In this document: positions 61,024 to 64,000 of the stretch, piece after piece
How positions within the stretch are numbered: position 1 is the first letter of the stretch
Layout: each line of letters starts with the position of its first letter
DNA from: Demequina sp. TMPB413
GTDB taxonomy: Bacteria; Actinomycetota; Actinomycetes; Actinomycetales; Demequinaceae
Direction: 5' to 3'
Length of the DNA stretch: 64,000 bases
Assembly (NCBI RefSeq): GCF_020447105.2
Contig: NZ_CP096184.1
Location: 2,666,001-2,730,000 of the forward strand
Made by a program: the position numbers and the translations under genes
The notes under the pieces: model-generated
The model's database searches: none
Told to the model about the DNA's origin: nothing
What the model saw: only the letters and a program-made list of their open reading frames with translations

Positions 61024-61751
61024 GCCGCGTTCCTCTCGGTGAGCGCCAAGAAGGCGGCGTCAGCGTTGTCGGTTCCCGTGTCGGCGAGGATGGCCTCGAG
61101 GGTGTCGTCGGCCAAGATGGCCCCGTCGCGCACGAACACGAGCCGGTCGCAGCGGATTGCCTCGTCCATGACGTGCGAGCTCACCAGGAGGGTCTTGCCC
61201 GCGTCGCGGAGCTCGTGAAACAGCCCCCACAAGTCGCGGCGAAGGGCGGGGTCGAGGCCGACGGTTGGCTCGTCGAGCACGAGCAGTTCCGGATCGCCGA
61301 CGAGCGCGGCGCCGAGCGAGACTCGAGACTTCTGACCGCCTGACAGGGTGCTCACCGGCCGGTCTGCCGCGTCGGAAAGCCCGATGTGGTGCAGTGTCTT
61401 CGCCACCGCGTCGGCGCCCTCGCCCATGGTCTTGGCGAAGTAGGAGAGGTTCTCCCTCGCCGTGAGGTCGGGGTAGATCGACGGCGCCTGGGTGACGTAG
61501 CCGATGCGGCTGCGCAGTACGGGGGAGCCCGCTGGGTGACCGAGTACCTCGACCGACCCGCCAGCGACGATCTGGGCGCCGACGATGGCGCGCATCAGCG
61601 TGGTCTTGCCACCTCCCGAAGGGCCGAGCAGGCCGACGATCTGGCCGCGCGGCACGTCGAGGTCGATGCGGGGCAGAACCTCATTGCCGCCGCGAATCAC
61701 GTGGAGCGCGCGGATGGAGATGGCCGCTCCCTCGGAGCTGTTATTCCTCAT
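61020..61751 (-). CDS. ABC transporter ATP-binding protein
   Basis: A 243-residue ATPase: Walker A GLLGPSGGGKTTLMRAIVG, Q-loop RIGYVTQAPSIYPDLTAREN, signature VSTLSGGQKSRVSLG, Walker B LLVLDEPTVGLDPALR, H-loop LLVSSHVMDEA. I used the ATG at 61751; the frame also has an ATG at 61787. It powers the ABC-2 permease it overlaps. Confidence 0.93.
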   Translation of the reverse strand: MRNNSSEGAAISIRALHVIRGGNEVLPRIDLDVPRGQIVGLLGPSGGGKTTLMRAIVGAQIVAGGSVEVLGHPAGSPVLRSRIGYVTQAPSIYPDLTARENLSYFAKTMGEGADAVAKTLHHIGLSDAADRPVSTLSGGQKSRVSLGAALVGDPELLVLDEPTVGLDPALRRDLWGLFHELRDAGKTLLVSSHVMDEAIRCDRLVFVRDGAILADDTLEAILADTGTDNADAAFLALTERNAA

Positions 61752-61790
61752 GCGGGGAATTGTGCTCCTTGGTGGCGCGGCTGTCAACCG

Positions 61791-62390
61791 CTAGGGGACT
61801 TCGTCGCGCAGCAGCCGCGTGATGATGGGGCCGAACCGCGCGATGAGGGACTCGGCGGGCTCGGACGCGAGCGGTTCCATCTTTGCTGAGTGCCGGAGCA
61901 TGGCGAGGCCGAACACCTGGGATGCCGCCGTCGCCGCTGCGCGCTCGGGGTCCTGTGCGCCCACCGCCGCTGCGACGCGTTGAATGACTCCCTTGACGAT
62001 GAGCTCGCCCACATACTCGGCCATCTCGGGGTAGTCGAACGCCGCCCGCATGAGTGCGACCACTCGTGGGCCTCGCACGGGGTCGTCCCACACCTCGACA
62101 AAGAACGTCATCACCCTGTCGCCCACGTGGGCGGGATCCCCTTCAGCAATGCGGTTCGCATGTGCCGCAAGGTCGATGGGTGGCCGCATCGCCTCGAAGA
62201 ACAGCTCCGTCTTTGAACTGAAGTAGTGGCGTACCAGCGCGGGATCTACCTCCGCTTCGCGCGCCACCGCCCTGACGGAACCGCGTTCGTAGCCGTCGCG
62301 GGAGAAGACGACGCCCGCCGCCGCCAGAATCTCTGCGCGAGTATCGGGGCCCCCGGGGCGCGGGCCCCGTTTGCCGCCCGTGCTTGCCAC
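61791..62390 (-). CDS. TetR family transcriptional regulator
   Basis: A 199-residue regulator. The HTH reads TRAEILAAAGVVFSRDGYERGSVRAVAREAEVDPALVRHYF. The C-terminal ligand domain has the TetR_C helix VMTFFVEVWDDPVRGPRVVALM. The GTG at 62390 is 2 bases after the stop of the upstream membrane-protein gene; the longer frame to 62474 is inside that gene. It lies 39 bp before the ABC ATPase gene and probably controls the exporter. Confidence 0.9.
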   Translation of the reverse strand: MASTGGKRGPRPGGPDTRAEILAAAGVVFSRDGYERGSVRAVAREAEVDPALVRHYFSSKTELFFEAMRPPIDLAAHANRIAEGDPAHVGDRVMTFFVEVWDDPVRGPRVVALMRAAFDYPEMAEYVGELIVKGVIQRVAAAVGAQDPERAAATAASQVFGLAMLRHSAKMEPLASEPAESLIARFGPIITRLLRDEVP

Positions 62391-62392
62391 GA

Positions 62393-64000
62393 CTAGACCC
62401 CGTAGTGCTCGTAGAAGTCCAGAACCTCGTCGGCAGGGCCGGTCAGCACGAATACTGCCGTGACGTTGCGCCACACCACGGTGTCTGTAGTGGGCGCGTT
62501 CAGGACCGCCCTGTCCCCCACTTGCTCACCGTCGACCATGACGGGTTCCACGTCGTCGGCGCCCTCCGCGTAGGCGTCGTACGCGGCTTGAGCGTCGGCC
62601 TCGTTGTAGTGCTGGTACGCGTTCACCACAAAGTCAGGAGTACCCGCCCCGGCGTCGTAACTCAGGGTGTGGTGCTCAGCGACGCGGGCCGGCAACTCCT
62701 CCTCGGTGAGCGGGTCAATGCTCTCGTAGTCGACCAGCACGGCAGTCTTGACGGTGTCCGGCAGCGCTGCGAGAAAGTCGGTGGGCTCCTCGATCTCCAC
62801 TGGCTCGTTCGACGGCGCGGCTGGCTGAACTGTCTCGGTCGGCACAGGCAGGGTGATGGGCTCCGGCATCAGAAACATCCGATAGATCAGCACGCCCGCA
62901 CCGGCGGCCACCACGATGCCGAGGGCGAGCCACAGGATCCAGCGCTTGCGCCGGCTCGACGGCGGCGGGGCGACGCCCTGCTCGCCTTCGGCGGCGGTAT
63001 CACTCGCGGGTCCGGCGCCGGCAGCGTGACGCGCGGTGCCGGAGGCGTCGCTTGTCTCCGCGGTGCCCTCCGCCGCTGAGCCGACGGGCGGAGGTGCAGT
63101 GACAGGTACCGCGCCAGATGGCGGATCCCCGACGGCGCGGCGAGACACGATTGGTTCCTCACTTCCCGACCGAGCGACCCAGTTGTCGCGGCCCTCTTCG
63201 GCATATGGAGCGCTCATGTTGGTGCGGGCGCCAGCGAGTGTCTCGGCATCGAGCGATGCGCCCGGCATGATCGACGGTGCTCCGAACTCGACGTCGTCTT
63301 CCCTCACGGCCGCCCACGGCCTGCTGGGGGTCCTGAACTCGCCAGAAGGCGGTGGGGAAGAGCTCAGTTCGACGCGTGGAGCGTAGGCGGGTTCATCCGT
63401 CTGTGGCACGTCCACGTCAGAGAGCGGGGACACCGGTCGCGGCGCCGGGGGCGCGAAACTCACGGACGGTGACTGCGTCGGCGGTTCGTGAGCTGCCGGT
63501 TCAAAGCGCGGCACGAACGGCTCCTCTTCGCCGAACGACGGGAAGGGGTCGTCGTTGTCGTCTACCTGCGGGATCCCACCAATGGGGGTGGGCGCTCCCG
63601 CCGCTTGGAGGCTCGCGTTGGAAACCGCCGACGCGCCAAGCTGGTGCACGGCGTCAGTCGGTGCCGGCGAGAACTCCGTGTCGCCAGCAGGCTCACCTGG
63701 GGCGTCCCAGGAAGGCACGGCGGCGGCTTCGGATGAGTCCGCGTCGTCGCCGTCTCCTGAGCGAGGCAGGATCTCCGACGCCGGTGGCGGCAGAATCGGC
63801 GCGATGATCTCGGCCTCGTCCGCTTCGATCGGCGTGGGGATACTCCCCGAATCGGCAGGAGACCAACGCTCTTGTGGTGCGTCGTCGGGGTCGGGGTCGG
63901 GGTTGGAGTCGAAGGTGGGTCCAGCGTCTGCGACGTCATCGTCTTCGTCTTCGTCGGCGTCGAAGACCTGCTCCGGTTCGGGCTCGGGCTCGGGCTCGGG
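62393..64000 (-). CDS. Large single-pass membrane protein, N-terminus beyond the window
   Basis: The frame is open from the right edge (64000) to the stop at 62393, at least 535 residues, so the gene begins outside the window. The GTG at 63718 is not needed as a start. Most of it is a disordered, Pro/Glu/Asp-rich cytoplasmic region (PEPEPEPE at the edge, then DEDEDDD). A membrane helix lies at RKRWILWLALGIVVAAGAGVLI, followed by a 150-residue extracellular part with VLVDYESIDPLTEEELPA and VFVLTGPADEVLDFYEHYGV. Function unknown. TetR gene follows 2 bp after its stop. Confidence 0.8.
   Translation of the reverse strand, partial: PEPEPEPEPEQVFDADEDEDDDVADAGPTFDSNPDPDPDDAPQERWSPADSGSIPTPIEADEAEIIAPILPPPASEILPRSGDGDDADSSEAAAVPSWDAPGEPAGDTEFSPAPTDAVHQLGASAVSNASLQAAGAPTPIGGIPQVDDNDDPFPSFGEEEPFVPRFEPAAHEPPTQSPSVSFAPPAPRPVSPLSDVDVPQTDEPAYAPRVELSSSPPPSGEFRTPSRPWAAVREDDVEFGAPSIMPGASLDAETLAGARTNMSAPYAEEGRDNWVARSGSEEPIVSRRAVGDPPSGAVPVTAPPPVGSAAEGTAETSDASGTARHAAGAGPASDTAAEGEQGVAPPPSSRRKRWILWLALGIVVAAGAGVLIYRMFLMPEPITLPVPTETVQPAAPSNEPVEIEEPTDFLAALPDTVKTAVLVDYESIDPLTEEELPARVAEHHTLSYDAGAGTPDFVVNAYQHYNEADAQAAYDAYAEGADDVEPVMVDGEQVGDRAVLNAPTTDTVVWRNVTAVFVLTGPADEVLDFYEHYGV

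Overview
This window is a high-GC, gene-dense stretch from a Gram-positive actinobacterium, most likely of the Micrococcales. The reasons are GC-rich third codon positions, many GTG starts, lipoproteins, two surface proteins ending in the class E sortase motif LA(Y/F)TG, GAF-ANTAR and SigB/SigF-type regulators, and DUF2510, DUF5701 and DUF6518 proteins. I cannot name the species. Both edges cut through genes (1-356 and 62393-64000, both minus strand).

Layout. 1-8.3 kb: a SigB/SigF-like sigma factor, a short-chain-dehydrogenase-like protein without its catalytic residues, a GAF-ANTAR antiterminator, a transglutaminase-like protein, class I aldolase, two membrane proteins and a P-loop kinase. 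8.3-19 kb: two paralogous LAXTG surface proteins with a shared upstream motif, a glpD-glpK operon, an RraB-like protein and an MFS exporter. 19.3-24.3 kb: DNA repair (mismatch uracil glycosylase, Ada-AlkA fusion, Ogt) with a frameshifted PEP-mutase-family gene. 24.4-28.4 kb: a DUF1611/racemase operon, an HNH protein, and a TerC transporter behind a yybP-ykoY manganese riboswitch with a visible anti-Shine-Dalgarno switch. 28.4-33.2 kb: a large palindrome, a LacI regulator with two operator copies, and a fructose-type frcBCA ABC operon ending in a monooxygenase-fold protein. 33.2-42.9 kb: FKBP, EAL phosphodiesterase, GyrI-like protein, hydrolase, an ECF sigma/anti-sigma-like pair with two related secreted domains, a HTH-PIN toxin-antitoxin pair and a lipoprotein.

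42.9-56.7 kb is a defence island: a type I restriction-modification operon (hsdM-hsdS-DUF429-hsdR), a complete retron (phosphoribosyltransferase/winged-helix protein, msr-msd RNA bounded by 13-bp a1/a2 repeats, reverse transcriptase), an intact IS3-family element, and a three-gene cassette (TIGR04255-like, HTH, unknown). The cassette sits between a full GH94 phosphorylase gene and a diverged duplicate of that gene's 3' end, a footprint of insertion.

56.7-64 kb returns to ordinary genes: GH94 phosphorylase, proC, an ABC-2 exporter with a TetR regulator, and a large single-pass membrane protein open to the right edge.

The most notable system is the retron at 49831-52403. Its effector architecture resembles the PRTase-containing (type III-like) retrons, and every RNA landmark can be read from the sequence. 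The second is the uncharacterised cassette at 54192-56741.
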